DNA of 64,000 nt from G963664115 sp965216035 (GCA_965216035.1 CBDCFM010000019.1:434001-498000), one strand, 5' to 3'; shown: positions 38,122-46,324, counted from the stretch's first letter. Notes: generated by a model not told the origin, from the letters alone. Made by a program: numbers and translations.

Positions 38122-38610
38122 TTATGGGAGCACGGCCACGGATCGGGCCAGAAGATCGTGTAAAGCCTGCTTCCGCTCGGTGAACGCCGCCATGATGAAT
38201 CCAAGGCCCATTAGCAAGCTGGACAAGTACTTGGCAAAGTGTCGGCCGGTGGCTCGACCGAAGGTCAGGCGCCCTCCGGTCGCGTCGGTGATGACGATGC
38301 CCAGCGCCATTTTCCCAAGCGTCGCTTGCTTCTCGCCGCTCAGCATCAGCGCCTCGTAAATCCAGGGTATGCCCAGTAAGAAGACGAGGCCGACGCTCGA
38401 TATCATCGCCAGCACTGCCAGAACGATGGCGAGAAATACCCAGTCGATAACGAAGGCGCCAGCGCGCACCCAGAAGCCTGCATATATTGTCACGCCCGTT
38501 TGGGTGTGAGGAGACGGACCGGTCCCTCCGATGGGAACGGGCGTTCCACAAAACTGGCAGTAGCGTGCTTGATCGGAGTTTGCCTGGCCGCAGGAAGCGC
38601 AGACGGTCAT
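38122..38610 (-). CDS. RDD family membrane protein with N-terminal zinc ribbon
   Basis: The protein is 162 aa. An N-terminal zinc ribbon with two CxxC pairs (CASCG, CQFCG) is followed by an RDD domain: WVRAGAFVIDWVFLAIVL, a second membrane segment (SVGLVFLLGIPWIYEAL) and TLGKMALGIVITD. RDD proteins are small inner-membrane proteins, some linked to ion transport; the role here is unknown. I chose ATG 38610, preceded by AAGGAGA, rather than the longer frame to 38688. It is divergent from the esterase gene. Confidence 0.85.
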   Translation of the reverse strand: MTVCASCGQANSDQARYCQFCGTPVPIGGTGPSPHTQTGVTIYAGFWVRAGAFVIDWVFLAIVLAVLAMISSVGLVFLLGIPWIYEALMLSGEKQATLGKMALGIVITDATGGRLTFGRATGRHFAKYLSSLLMGLGFIMAAFTERKQALHDLLARSVAVLP

Positions 38611-38678
38611 TTTTGAGGTCTCCTTGACCGCCGATTTTACCCTAAACGGGCGATGCCAGCCGTCGCAGGTCTTTTCAT

Positions 38679-39983
38679 ATGGCGGCACGAAGTGGAAGTC
38701 TCGCCTACTATGCTGCGTTCATAGAGCGCACATGCGGGAGTACATCCTCTCTGGGTTCGGAAGGCCCCACTGTCGGGGCGCATGTTCCAGTAACGATCTA
38801 CGCCTCAGTTTATACTGCTCTCGTGATTGGAATTGGGTGGGTCCTGCTGGTTGCTGTTTCCTGGGCGCTCGCTGCGTGGTCGCTCTTGGCATTCGTGCGG
38901 GTACCCTTGTACTTTCTTTGGAAACCAGCCATCGCTGCCACAGAGTGGGGGCACTGGCTGGTATTGTTTGCCCTTGGCATCGCCTTCGCGGGTCTGTCGA
39001 CGGGCCTCTTTTTCTGGGCTGTCGCGCCGGCCTCGCTTGCCGTAATCGGGTTTGCCTCTCCCAGTGCCCGGGCGATGTTTCTTGCTCGGAGTGTCCGAAA
39101 GGAACTCGATCGGGTTTTTTCTCCTCCAGCAAAGCGCGCCTCAGGAAATTGTTCGCGCCAGTCGCCGTTTGTCGTTACCCACCTGCCACACATTCCGATT
39201 CCAATCGTGGAGCGGAACCGGTTCGTTTACAGAGAAGTTGACGGAACTCGATTGACGCTGGATTTGTATCGCGCGAAAGAGTTAAGCGGAAAGGCACCCG
39301 TGGTCATCGTTGTTCACGGCGGTTCATGGTCGAGCGGCGACAATTCGCAACTGGAGGGAATGAACCGTTATTTAGCGGCTGCCGGTTACGCTGTTGTGGC
39401 TATTAACTACCGGCTTGCGCCCGCCTTCCGCTTTCCCGCACCGGTAGAGGACATCAGGGCATCGATCTCTTTCCTGGTGGGGCGTGAAGACGACTTCGGA
39501 ATTGATTCCGCCCGAATGGTCCTGCTGGGCCGTTCCGCGGGTGGCCATCTGGCCTTGCTTGCCGCCTATACGCTGGGTCTTGAGGCCATTCGTGGTGTTG
39601 TAGGGCTCTACCCGCCAACTGACATGCACTGGAGTTGGCAGCGCCCTTCTCCGCACAGGATCATGGATAGCAATGGAGCCATATCCGGCTTTCTTGGGGG
39701 AACCCCTGAGGAAGTGGCCGACGCTTTTGACCAGGCATCTCCGATTCGCTTCGTGCAGCCGGACTCACCACCCACTCTTCTGATCCACGGCGGTAAGGAC
39801 ATGCTGGTGTCCCCACTGCAGAGCCGGCGGCTGGCATCGGAGTTGGCGCGCGCAGCTGTGCCTCACTTCCATTTGGAGTTGCCGTGGGGTAATCACGGCA
39901 TGGATGCCAACCTTGCCGGGCCATCAGGTCAGATGACTCTCTATGCGGTGGAACGTATGCTGGGATTTGCGATGGGAAGATAG
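38679..39983 (+). CDS. alpha/beta hydrolase (esterase/lipase) with N-terminal membrane segments
   Basis: The protein is 434 aa. The N-terminal ~150 residues hold two or three membrane segments (ALVIGIGWVLLVAVSWALAA; LVLFALGIAFAGLSTGLFFW). The C-terminal hydrolase domain has the HGG oxyanion motif (VVHGGSWSSG), the nucleophile S286 in GRSAGG, the acid region LIHGGKDMLV and the histidine in GNHGMD. This layout is that of hormone-sensitive-lipase-like esterases of the BD-FAE type, attached to the inner membrane. The natural substrate is unknown. ATG 38679 is the longest start; a start just before the first membrane segment is possible. Confidence 0.85.
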   Translation: MAARSGSLAYYAAFIERTCGSTSSLGSEGPTVGAHVPVTIYASVYTALVIGIGWVLLVAVSWALAAWSLLAFVRVPLYFLWKPAIAATEWGHWLVLFALGIAFAGLSTGLFFWAVAPASLAVIGFASPSARAMFLARSVRKELDRVFSPPAKRASGNCSRQSPFVVTHLPHIPIPIVERNRFVYREVDGTRLTLDLYRAKELSGKAPVVIVVHGGSWSSGDNSQLEGMNRYLAAAGYAVVAINYRLAPAFRFPAPVEDIRASISFLVGREDDFGIDSARMVLLGRSAGGHLALLAAYTLGLEAIRGVVGLYPPTDMHWSWQRPSPHRIMDSNGAISGFLGGTPEEVADAFDQASPIRFVQPDSPPTLLIHGGKDMLVSPLQSRRLASELARAAVPHFHLELPWGNHGMDANLAGPSGQMTLYAVERMLGFAMGR

Positions 39984-40051
39984 TATTTGAAAATAATGGG
40001 TACACTGGAAGGACTGAGGGTTCAGCGCTGAAGGATCTCGGAGCGAGGAGA

Positions 40052-40675
40052 CTAGCCAAACGAAGGCACGTGAGTTCGAGCTATGGAATATTTTCTACGA
40101 CGGAATCCATAGTTCCATTCCAGGCCCAGAAATTCAAGAAAGGCGGCCCGGGTCCGCGGCCGCTTCTTCTCGCTGTTCCAGACCTTGCCGAGGCCTTGGT
40201 ATTTGGCGGATTCCTCTTCGTTCCAGCGAGAGACAGCGGCCAGCTCCGGGCGCCTGACGTTCCCGTCCAGTTCACAAAGACATTCGGAGACTGTGCTCAA
40301 CACCAGGCCCTCGACAACTCCCTGGTCTGACAGCCTGATCGTGAACATCCGTTCACGATCAGGCTGGGGGCCGGTGTCCGTATATGCTGCACCGGTCTTC
40401 ATGATCCAGGAAGATGCATCGTTTGCGTCCCCACCGAAGAGCCGTTGCCGCCTGCCGATTGGCGAAACGGATCCAGAATGGATGCCGTTTGTGCATCTTC
40501 AGTTCGTGTTCTGCGAAGAAGCCAACGAATTCTCGAGGCGCCATCCCTGTGCCTTCGACGATTCGCCGGACGTCGGAGTCCGTCAGCATAACGATCGTCC
40601 CTCTGCAGCATTCACCGCATCCCGTACATCTGAATTTCGGGAGTTCGCGCCAATCTTTGATCGCGGGCTAGACAT
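40052..40675 (-). pseudogene. YkgJ-type cysteine-cluster protein, frameshifted
   Basis: ATG 40675 has a strong Shine-Dalgarno (GGGGAGAAG). The frame shifts before the cysteine cluster, which reads KFRCTGCGECCRGTIVMLTD in the frame ending at 40359 and continues to CIFLDHEDRCSIYGHRPPA. There a TGA and a second TGA fall within a perfect palindrome at 40331-40366. The rest (MFTIRLSDQGVVEG, ECLCELDG) follows in a third frame to 40052. YkgJ-family proteins bind a zinc or iron-sulphur centre through the CxxCGxCC motif; their function is poorly known. Two frame lesions indicate an inactive gene. It lies 24 bp downstream of the ThyX-like gene, suggesting a former operon. Confidence 0.8.
40331..40366. 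repeat. perfect 16-bp palindrome with 4-nt spacer
   Basis: CAGCCTGATCGTGAAC, then ATCC, then GTTCACGATCAGGCTG. The two arms are exact reverse complements. The structure lies inside the YkgJ reading frame and brings in two stop codons. It has no U-tract and is not placed like a terminator. Confidence 0.95.
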
Positions 40676-40699
40676 GCTCACTTCTCCCCTGATGGCAGG

Positions 40700-42379
40700 T
40701 CAACCAGAAGGCTTTCTCAGTTTCGAAAGAATCCGTTCTTCCTTCAGTTCCATGTTTTCTTCAGTGCCTCGACGCGCGATTCTGTAATCGTTCATGTCGA
40801 CGAGCATGTATTTGGAGAGCAGAGGGAATTTGCTGCGGACCAGCGAGTACTTTTCCTGTTCGATTGTTCGGTATGCCGGGTGGCCTTGAGAAATCGTGCG
40901 CAACTCCGTTTCCCAGAATAGCTGCCTGAAGTTCTGCCACTGGTAAAACCTGACACGGTACGCAAGCGGGACGACGTATTGAGCCAATTTGGAGTCTCGC
41001 GCTTCGAGCGTGTGATAAAGCCCGCTGGCACGGTCCAGGGCCTTCCTGTAGTGGTCTTCGATACCCGCTTCCGTGATTTCAGTCGGGACATCGTATCCAT
41101 GATGCGTCGAGAATAGCTGTCGTTCCTGAGTCATCATTCTGTGTCGGTGCAGATCGCGATACGAGCCAATGTCCACCATTATTTCGAAACGCAGATAAGA
41201 GTTTTCCAGCGAGCGGCCGACCTTGTACCAGCGTGCCGGGCGTCCGGCCAGGTACCGTTCAAAGAGGTCGGTTTTCGCGCGATCCGGAAGCCCAGAGACA
41301 GTCTGGAAAGCCTCGTCCCAGCCCGAATGCGTGTGCGCGAACAGTATGCCGGCCAGTACCTTATTCTCAGCGTCGGAATCCCATTCAACGAGTTTGACTC
41401 CTGCCCCCACATCCCGATGGGCAGACCGTGGTGGATGCGCGGCGGTGAATTCACGAACGCGTTCATGCTTCCGAGTCAGATATTCCTGATAGCCGGTCGA
41501 TTTTTCGTCCTGCAGTCTCAATAGCAACGAAGGGATTTCCTGGTCCAGTTCCTGCTTGAGAGCCATCGACAGCCAGCGCAGCTCACCTAAAGGATGCTGT
41601 GACGTCCGGTTAAGGAGGTATTCAAAAGACTGGGCGTTGCCCCGGAATGCGACCTGACCGAGCGTGGCCATCGGAAGCAAACCGCGCAAGGTATCGAAAG
41701 CCTTTTTCTCGAGAACAGAGTCCGTTTGGTCGAAATTGGCTTGGAGCCATTTCTGCAGCGGCTCGAGCAGTTGGACATAGGTATCGAACAGGAAGTCCAT
41801 GGTCGATACATAGTCATCGAGGCAGCCCAAATGTGCCAGGTCCGGGGTCGGCACGTAGTACAGGTAGCGGCCGCCCACCTTGTTCCCGAAATTGACGTAG
41901 CGCGTGGATTTTTCGATCGGCTCCAGGCCGATCCGCTGATCCTCTGCGAATTTCATCGCGACCTGTGATATGCCCCAAAGGACGACGTGCGTACCCGTCA
42001 TCTGCGCGATGGAGTCGTCCCCGTACTGCGAAAGCCATTTTGCGTAAAACTTCTGGGCGCGATGGTTGTTAAGTATGTTTCGGAAACCGTGTTTCCTGAA
42101 GAACTGGACGGTTGTTTCCAGTTCCTCGGCCAGAGCCTGATCGTCTCCATCGACGATCGGATAAATGTACTCCTTAAGTAGGACTTCCAATAAGGACCCC
42201 TGGGCCCGGCTGGCCCTCGAACAGAGCGCGCCGACGATTTCGGGGGGGAGATTTCTAAGTACCGAGACGAGCCCGCCGGCATTTGTCGCGAACGGTTCGA
42301 GGAAATGGAGATCCCTTTCCGACCAACCGTGGGGCGAGAAATCGGGCGCGTACTGTTCGGGAGCTGCTGCAGAGTGCAT
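40700..42379 (-). CDS. double-length FAD-dependent thymidylate synthase (ThyX)-like protein
   Basis: The protein is about 559 aa, more than twice a normal ThyX (220-260 aa). The C-terminal half holds DIGSYRDLHRHRMMTQERQ, which corresponds to the ThyX RHR flavin/dUMP motif, but the serine expected seven residues after RHR is not there. The N-terminal half has a related segment (LEPIEKSTRYVNFG). Two fused Thy1 domains are the likely layout. True ThyX methylates dUMP with methylene-tetrahydrofolate, FAD and NADPH; whether this protein does so is uncertain. I chose ATG 42379 (MHSAAAPEQY); the frame is open to 42454. No Shine-Dalgarno is obvious. Confidence 0.75.
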   Translation of the reverse strand: MHSAAAPEQYAPDFSPHGWSERDLHFLEPFATNAGGLVSVLRNLPPEIVGALCSRASRAQGSLLEVLLKEYIYPIVDGDDQALAEELETTVQFFRKHGFRNILNNHRAQKFYAKWLSQYGDDSIAQMTGTHVVLWGISQVAMKFAEDQRIGLEPIEKSTRYVNFGNKVGGRYLYYVPTPDLAHLGCLDDYVSTMDFLFDTYVQLLEPLQKWLQANFDQTDSVLEKKAFDTLRGLLPMATLGQVAFRGNAQSFEYLLNRTSQHPLGELRWLSMALKQELDQEIPSLLLRLQDEKSTGYQEYLTRKHERVREFTAAHPPRSAHRDVGAGVKLVEWDSDAENKVLAGILFAHTHSGWDEAFQTVSGLPDRAKTDLFERYLAGRPARWYKVGRSLENSYLRFEIMVDIGSYRDLHRHRMMTQERQLFSTHHGYDVPTEITEAGIEDHYRKALDRASGLYHTLEARDSKLAQYVVPLAYRVRFYQWQNFRQLFWETELRTISQGHPAYRTIEQEKYSLVRSKFPLLSKYMLVDMNDYRIARRGTEENMELKEERILSKLRKPSG

Positions 42380-42608
42380 GGTGTCGGAGCGAACTATAAC
42401 AGAGAGGGTGTCAAGACAGGACCGGTTCCATGCATTTCCTGCGACGGGTTCCACAGGGGTCCGTTCCGGGGCCTGCCGGTATTGGCGGGTCCGAGAGCTA
42501 ATGCAATCCGAGCTCCCCAGCCCAATCCCCGAATCATGTCCTGGCCCCCTCGCCCCATCAAGTTGCCGATAGGGTTCTAGGGTTCCCAGGACGAAATTGG
42601 GGGTGAGC

Positions 42609-43094
42609 CTACCAGTACCCGATCAGCCGGCCGGCACTGACAGCGGTCAGCCAGCATGCGAGCGATATGCCACCCACCACCGATAGCTGGAACTGCTCGC
42701 GCGCGGAAAGCTCCCGTACGTTCCTTTCTTTCCAGGGTGGCAAGAGATTCAACACGGCGACGTTGATCAGGCCCAGTATGATGGCTGGAAACTTGATATA
42801 GAGAAACGGGTTACCGATGTATTCCGTTGCGTTGGCCGAGACCAGGCAAATGCCGCTGGCTCCGGCAACTACAAAACCTGCTGTTGCGACGGGAACTGTA
42901 GGTCTGGCAATATCTGGAAGAGCAACCTTTCGCCATGCGCCCAACAATCGGAGATCGAGCACGAGAAGAGCACCGAAAAGTGAAGCCACACCCAAGATGT
43001 GGGTGAGGTTGACGATCCCGTACGTCCAAACTCCGGATTCGCGCATGGCGTGGCCCAGTGCGGAGCCTTCGAGCCACGCCATGAATGCGTCCAA
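42609..43094 (-). CDS. small membrane protein, DUF6644-like
   Basis: The protein is about 161 aa with four predicted membrane segments (IVNLTHILGVASLFGALLVL; VPVATAGFVVAGASGICLV; IKFPAIILGLINVAVLNLL; a last one near SVVGGISLACWLTAVSAG). A conserved-looking histidine lies in the first segment. TTG 43094 was chosen because GGAGGAG sits just before it at the right distance, 20 nt after the DUF6152 stop; ATG 43082 is the alternative. It is paired with a DUF6152 gene. Function is unknown, possibly a heme- or metal-related membrane protein. Confidence 0.6.
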   Translation of the reverse strand: MDAFMAWLEGSALGHAMRESGVWTYGIVNLTHILGVASLFGALLVLDLRLLGAWRKVALPDIARPTVPVATAGFVVAGASGICLVSANATEYIGNPFLYIKFPAIILGLINVAVLNLLPPWKERNVRELSAREQFQLSVVGGISLACWLTAVSAGRLIGYW

Positions 43095-43113
43095 GCTCTC
43101 CTCCGGCGCTGTA

Positions 43114-43485
43114 CTAGTTGCGATTGGGATAGACGTTAAACGTTCGTCCGTTCCACATGACGCGTTCAGTCTTGACCTCAAACCGGCTCCGGTTACGGTG
43201 GCCATGTAGCGTGACCTCGGCTCCGACCGGAATAATATCTTCGGTCAGACCCGCACGACTGGTGCGGGCGGGGGGCGCCAAAGTGACATCCCAAACCTGA
43301 CCGTTGACCATCAATTGCATGGTTCCGTGCGGTCCCGCAAGGCTCACGCCGGTGTGGACGGTGCCCGTGATCTCAAATTCCTCGCTTTGGTTTCCACCCC
43401 AACCGTGATGGGCCCAGGAGGGAACGGTCAAAAGTGACAGCGCAAGAACGCCTGCGCCGACGGTAAGAGAGAATCTTGAACGCAT
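43114..43485 (-). CDS. DUF6152-like periplasmic protein
   Basis: The protein is 123 aa. A cleavable signal peptide (VGAGVLALSLLTVPSWA) is followed directly by HHGW, as in DUF6152 proteins. The core is a small beta domain: EFEITGTVHTGVSLAGPHG, VWDVTLAPPARTSRAGL and VGAEVTLHGHRN. Function is unknown. It precedes the four-helix membrane protein on the same strand with a 19-bp gap, and the two probably work together in the envelope. Confidence 0.78.
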   Translation of the reverse strand: MRSRFSLTVGAGVLALSLLTVPSWAHHGWGGNQSEEFEITGTVHTGVSLAGPHGTMQLMVNGQVWDVTLAPPARTSRAGLTEDIIPVGAEVTLHGHRNRSRFEVKTERVMWNGRTFNVYPNRN

Positions 43486-43615
43486 GGTCTATCTCCTCCG
43501 AATCGTGACACGAATTTTGCGGTTGCTCGACAAACATCCTGCCATACCGCTTCCGAGCTTACCGTAGAGAACTTTCCAGGCCAAAAACTTTCAACGTGGC
43601 ATTGTCGCAGGTTTC

Positions 43616-43645
43616 TTGACAGATGACCAATTTGTCCAGTAAAGT
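43616..43645 (+). promoter_or_regulatory. candidate sigma-70-type promoter
   Basis: TTGACA at 43616-43621 and TAAAGT at 43640-43645 are separated by 18 bp. It points towards the small gene at 43798. The 312-bp gap between the divergent genes at 43485 and 43798 otherwise holds only the inverted repeat listed next. Confidence 0.5.
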
Positions 43646-43665
43646 GGGCACCGCACCCAGGGCAA

Positions 43666-43690
43666 AACGCCTTACAATCTGAAAGGCGTT
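43666..43690 (+). promoter_or_regulatory. 8-bp inverted repeat downstream of candidate promoter
   Basis: AACGCCTT at 43666-43673 and AAGGCGTT at 43683-43690 are perfect reverse complements with a 9-nt spacer. It lies 21 bp after the -10 element and 107 bp before the start codon. It could be an operator or a 5' leader hairpin. Confidence 0.4.
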
Positions 43691-43797
43691 ATGATCCGGC
43701 CTACCCTCCAATACATAGGCAGAGTATCTGCAGTTGGGTCGCTGCTCTCAGGCGCACCCAGCCGGAACGGTCGTCTGCCGCTCCCCTTGGAGTTTGC

Positions 43798-44082
43798 ATG
43801 CAGCCTCAAGATACGGGTCCTGGCCCAGCTCCAAACAACATTGAACAGTTGTCCGCCGCCCTGACGGCAGCGAAAGCCCGGATCGCCGCCCTTGAGTCCG
43901 AATTGGCGAGTAAGCGGTCGGCCCTGAGCCGGTTGCTTGCCGACGACCTCCAGACATGTGAGGAAATCGCTGAACTGCAGAAGATGATTTGGGGCTACCA
44001 TCGCGCGATTCCCGGCGGCTGCAATTGTGCTATTTGCGATGAGGTCGGGAGGAGCGAGTGGGAACTCGAAGGCTTACTCTAA
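43798..44082 (+). CDS. small coiled-coil protein with CxCxxC motif, unknown function
   Basis: The protein is 94 aa. A coiled coil (AALTAAKARIAALESELAS to QTCEEIAELQKMIW) is followed by a cysteine motif (GGCNCAICDEV). TTGGAG lies 5 nt before ATG 43798, and a candidate promoter lies upstream. The cysteines suggest metal binding. I do not recognise the family. It is probably cytoplasmic. Confidence 0.6.
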   Translation: MQPQDTGPGPAPNNIEQLSAALTAAKARIAALESELASKRSALSRLLADDLQTCEEIAELQKMIWGYHRAIPGGCNCAICDEVGRSEWELEGLL

Positions 44083-44255
44083 GCTCCCCTGCGTCTGTGA
44101 CCTCCTCGCGACTGCTTGTGATCCATTCTGACAAGTTTGAACAACATCCCTAGAATGGACGGATGCGGCGTAATGTGTTAGTAGCATAGGCAAGCTAGGC
44201 TTCCTCTCTGGATGCAGTAGGCATTCGGATAGGTGTGCGAAAGAAGGGTGCCCGT

Positions 44256-45107
44256 ATGCGATACGCAGCCTGGTTCGCTGTGTACTGGCTGCTTGTCGGC
44301 CTCATGACTGCCAGGGTCCTGGTTGCCCAGTCACCGTCGCTGGTCCTGGCGCCCACGGGCACACTCCGTGCGGTCTTCCTCGGTGGCAACCCCGTTCAGG
44401 GACGCATGGACGCACAAACCGGTGTGGCCAGCGGGGTGGTGCCCGACCTCGTTCGCGAGCTGGCTGCCAGGCTTGAGGTTCCCTACACGATTAATTCAGC
44501 GCCGAACGCCAGGGGTGTGATGGACACCTTGAAAAACGGTGAAGCCGACATCGGGTTCCTGGCATATAGCGACTCAAGGGCGCTTGAAGTGGACTATGGC
44601 TCCGCGTTCCTGGTCATGTTCAGCAGTTACCTGGTTCCCGCGAATTCATCAATCGAAACGGACGCAGAGGTCGATCGTGCCGGCGTCAAGGTGGGGGCCG
44701 TCATGGGACAGTCGCAGCAGCTCTTTGTCAGCCGTCAGTTAAGGAACGCCGAGATCCGATTGTTCGAAACGGTCCCGATCCAGGCTGAGTTAGAAATGCT
44801 GTTGACGAGCGGAGACGTGGACGCCTTCGCGATCAACCGGCAGCGTTCGCTAGACGCGCAGGCGGCATCGGTCTCCCTGTTGCGGGTGCTGCCCGACAGT
44901 TTCATGGACGTCGAGCAGGCCTTTGTCGTCCCCAAGGGCGATAATGCGAAGCTGCAAGCGATTGAAGAATTTGTCGCTGAAGTCCGAGCCTCCGGCTTTA
45001 TCAGGTCTTCAATTGAAAAGGCTGGACTCGGGGGGGAGTCGATGTCCCACCCGGCGTCAACCGGTAGACGCGATACTCGTCCTCGATACCAACGATCAGA
45101 ACGGTGA
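44256..45107 (+). CDS. periplasmic solute-binding protein family 3-type, altered C-terminus
   Basis: The protein is 283 aa as read. A signal peptide (WFAVYWLLVGLMTARVLVAQ) precedes a family 3 binding-protein fold: GVVPDLVRELAARLEVPY, GEADIGFLAYSDSRA and a C-terminal half with VDAFAINRQRSLD. ATG 44256 has AAGAAGG 8 nt upstream; GTG 44235 is the alternative. The last ~25 residues (SMSHPASTGRRDTRPRYQ) look foreign. Adding one G to the G7 run at 45030-45036 would end the protein at a TAG at 45065-45067 with tail GGGVDVPPGVNR. Relatives serve as ABC transporter receptors or accompany PQQ dehydrogenases; a PQQ enzyme lies 1.2 kb downstream. Confidence 0.78.
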   Translation: MRYAAWFAVYWLLVGLMTARVLVAQSPSLVLAPTGTLRAVFLGGNPVQGRMDAQTGVASGVVPDLVRELAARLEVPYTINSAPNARGVMDTLKNGEADIGFLAYSDSRALEVDYGSAFLVMFSSYLVPANSSIETDAEVDRAGVKVGAVMGQSQQLFVSRQLRNAEIRLFETVPIQAELEMLLTSGDVDAFAINRQRSLDAQAASVSLLRVLPDSFMDVEQAFVVPKGDNAKLQAIEEFVAEVRASGFIRSSIEKAGLGGESMSHPASTGRRDTRPRYQRSER

Positions 45108-45228
45108 ACGGGTGACGTGGGAACTTGAAACTTCCTCAGCGGCGACACCGGTGCGATCGGGAATCGCGTGTGATTCCATCAACGTTGGCGACGATGTGAG
45201 GGTTGCTATGATTGATCAATATGTTTGA
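45064..45228 (+). pseudogene. C-terminal fragment of a DUF6152-like gene
   Basis: A frame different from the binding-protein frame encodes VDAILVLDTNDQNGERVTWE, LETSSAATPVRSGIACDS and INVGDDVRVAM, then stops at 45228. It lines up with LMVNGQVWDVTLAPPARTSR and VGAEVTLHG in the DUF6152-like protein at 43114-43485. No signal peptide or HHG start is present. It appears to be a remnant joined to the end of the binding-protein gene. Confidence 0.6.
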
Positions 45229-45246
45229 TCAAGAGGATAAATTGTG

Positions 45247-46189
45247 ATGTTGAAAACAGGCAAGCGGTTAAAATTTCTCACCCGCGCCTCTCTGATTGTA
45301 TTGCTTTCCTCGTGCGCGCCGACACCGGACGGTGGGGAGAGTGCCGTCTACGAACCCGATTCGGGGGGGGGCCGCATCTGGAGTAGGCGTTGTCTGGGAA
45401 GCTGCAGACGGGATGGAAACACCCGAGAGCGTCTACTTTGACGGGGACTCGGGCTATATATTCGTATCCCAAATTGCTGGAGATCCGGCTGCTCGAGACG
45501 GAAACGGCCGGATTGTCAAACTCAGCCGCGACGGAGAAGTGCTGGCGGATGCCTGGGTCACGGGATTGAATGCGCCAAAGGGACTAAGGAGCCACTAGGG
45601 TGTCCTCTGGACGGCGGATCTCGACGAGGTTGTCGCGATCGACATCGAAACGGCCGCGATCGTTTCGAGGGTGCGCGTGGAGGGTGCCCAGTTCCTGAAC
45701 GATGTTGCTATTGGTGATGACGGGACGGTTTACGTTTCGGACATGGCGGCAAGCCGTATTTATGTCGTCCGGGATGGTGGATTTGAAATCTTTGCAGAGG
45801 GCGATGCACTGGAGTATCCGAACGGGTTGCTCGTCGAGGGCAACCGCTTGATTGTGGGTGCCTGGGGTCGGCCTGAAGCTGATTTCAGCACAGAGGTTCC
45901 CGGCCGACTCTTCGCACTGGATATTGCCACAATGGAAAAGACTCTGATCACTCCATCTCCATTCGCGAATATTGACGGTGTGGAGAGCGACGGGCAGGGG
46001 GGTTATGTGATTACTGACTTCCTTGCTGGAAAGCTGATCCACGTCGGCCGTGAAGGTGCTGTGCGGGACCTGGCCGAATTGGGGTCCGGGACAGCGGATC
46101 TTGCCTTTATACCAGATCAGAGTCTCGCGATTGTGCCTCATATGCAGGAGAACAGAGTGGCGGCCTACGACCTTTCGGGTTTTCTTTGA
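45247..46189 (+). pseudogene. SMP-30/NHL-type beta-propeller lipoprotein, disrupted
   Basis: ATG 45247 starts a lipoprotein signal peptide (KFLTRASLIVLLSSC, lipid Cys C23). The frame then shifts at the G9 run 45363-45371. With eight Gs the text continues SGGAASGVGVVWEAADGMET. The propeller follows (GDSGYIFVSQIAGDPAARDG). An in-frame TAG at 45596-45598 (GLRSH-stop-GVLWTADLDEV) sits where Gln or another residue is expected, and the same frame then runs to 46189 (FLNDVAIGDDGTVYVSDMAA). The intact protein would be about 313 aa. Such proteins are periplasmic lactonase-like or binding propellers. Two lesions suggest it is inactive. Confidence 0.85.
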
Positions 46190-46324
46190 TAGATAAGGGC
46201 GTGTTCCGATGGCACAGTGCTCGGGCTGTGAATGAAGGTACAGAATAGACGAATCCGGCAAGGGAATCTCTGATCGGAAGACTCCTCGGTCGCGATCAAC
46301 CATTCAAGATATTTTGGGCAGGTT

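Noticed and set aside
40331..40366. Intrinsic terminator
   Set aside because: It lies inside a former reading frame, has no U-tract on either strand and is followed by coding-like text in the same gene.
34726..46189. Reassignment of TAG to Gln (amber recoding), suggested by TAG at expected Gln sites in two genes
   Set aside because: TAG ends intact genes such as tig (25897), the ABC ATPase (52502) and the NHL gene (12886). Both affected genes carry further frameshifts or stops, so simple decay fits better.
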